Below, in pieces: positions 4,505 to 5,030 of a DNA stretch of 5,030 nt. A model generated the notes under the pieces. The model had not been told where the DNA came from. It did not search any database and saw nothing but the letters and a program-made list of their open reading frames with translations. The stretch lies in contig CALCME010000023.1 of the NCBI GenBank assembly GCA_937965925.1, forward strand, positions 1 through 5,030, written 5' to 3'. This stretch comes from Candidatus Absconditabacterales bacterium (GTDB taxonomy: Bacteria > Patescibacteriota > Gracilibacteria > Absconditabacterales > Absconditicoccaceae). The number at the start of each line of letters is the position of its first letter. The first letter of the stretch is position 1. The position numbers and the translations under genes were made by a program.

Positions 4505-5030
4505 TCTCTCTAGACAACAAGCAGCAGACCTCCTTTGAGTATCTACAAGATCTATAGACAGATACGTAAAAAAATGAGAACTTAGCTACAAAAAAGTAGC
4601 TAACAAAGTTTTCTTGTCGAGTGAAGAAATTGCGAGAATGCAAGAAGATTTTGATCTTCTCCATCAGCATTCACCTGTCCAGAAGACAGTTGTTATTAAG
4701 CAAGCTTCTGATTCGGTGTGAACAACCTGACAAAAAATGACGAGAGTCTCGTCAGATCTTTGATTTGGAACAGTAAAAGAATTCTCAGAGATTCTTCAAA
4801 ACAAAGACGGAACAATTGAAGAGAAGAACCAACTTATCTATATGCTTCAACGCAAAATAGGTGAACTAGAAACATGAATGCAACAAATGATCGCGCTACC
4901 AGACTATAGCAGTCAAAAAGAAGAAATGATGATGTACATTCAAAAACTAGAACTAGAAAAGAAAGATCTGGAAGAAAATATTAGAAAAGAAAAATTGATG
5001 AATACGATCTTCTTGGGTCTCGCACTCGTT
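4482..5030 (+). CDS. Helix-turn-helix protein with coiled coil and C-terminal membrane segment (3' end cut by window)
   Basis: The first 183 residues are visible. Residues 9-50 form an excisionase/MerR-like helix-turn-helix: LSRQQAADLLGVSTRSIDRY, then V-K-K-G-E-L, a short beta wing and a helix beginning S-S-E-E-I. This domain normally binds DNA. A linker (about 55-100) is followed by a highly charged, Gln/Glu/Lys-rich coiled coil (about 105-174), and then the hydrophobic stretch M-N-T-I-F-L-G-L-A-L-V runs into the window end, looking like the start of a membrane helix. The protein is therefore probably anchored with its DNA-binding end in the cytoplasm. Six glycines are UGA, including the Gly in the turn of the HTH. 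Two adjacent ATGs (4482 and 4485) are both possible starts; either overlaps the upstream gene. The target and ligand cannot be read from the sequence. Confidence 0.8.

Noticed and set aside
4104..4670. Minus-strand ORFs at 4104-4301 and 4470-4670
   Set aside because: They are antisense to the membrane protein and HTH genes, which are coherent on the plus strand with UGA = Gly.
1..5030. CRISPR array, insertion sequence, tRNA or rRNA
   Set aside because: There are no regularly spaced direct repeats outside the coding repeats of the lipoprotein, no transposase reading frame or terminal inverted repeats, and no cloverleaf or rRNA-like segment seen by eye.

Overview
The window comes from a bacterium that reads UGA as glycine (translation table 25). 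This points to the Patescibacteria/CPR lineages Gracilibacteria or Absconditabacteria (SR1). Under the standard code the plus strand breaks into short fragments. With UGA = Gly it resolves into one cut gene, seven complete genes and a second cut gene, all on the plus strand. I counted about 61 in-frame UGA codons. Many fall on invariant glycines: the GLDP motif of chorismate mutase, GESHG and RGGGRSSGRET of chorismate synthase, GDISENAEY of GreA, and the lipobox of a lipoprotein. Every gene stops at TAA or TAG. The DNA is AT-rich, arginine is mostly AGA, and no start has a convincing Shine-Dalgarno sequence.

Layout. 1-1246: end of an AroQ-type chorismate mutase followed 37 bases later by a complete chorismate synthase (aroC), then an intrinsic terminator (1277-1310). 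These two genes sit on either side of chorismate in aromatic amino-acid synthesis. 1316-1714: an unrecognised 132-residue protein whose frame stays open past its TAG to 1828. 1948-2277: a small, histidine-rich protein with the layout of a ribosome hibernation factor (S30AE/HPF), then a strong terminator (2321-2387). 2402-2881: transcription elongation factor GreA. 2938-3681: a lipoprotein with 11-residue repeats and a SlyD-like FKBP prolyl isomerase domain, then a long terminator hairpin (3720-3779).

3864-5030: three tightly packed genes, likely one operon. They encode a small four-helix membrane protein resembling the YvlD/phage-holin-4 family, a 78-residue two-helix membrane protein, and a protein with an N-terminal helix-turn-helix, a long coiled coil and the beginning of a membrane helix, cut by the window end. 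This cluster is the least familiar part and the best candidate for undescribed biology, possibly a membrane-tethered DNA-binding protein made with two small membrane partners. That idea is inference from gene order and domain layout only.

The middle genes are growth and stress housekeeping functions (ribosome protection, rescue of stalled RNA polymerase, folding of exported protein), each apparently a separate transcription unit. I see no mobile element, CRISPR array, rRNA or tRNA. The longest stretch without an assigned gene is 1715-1947.
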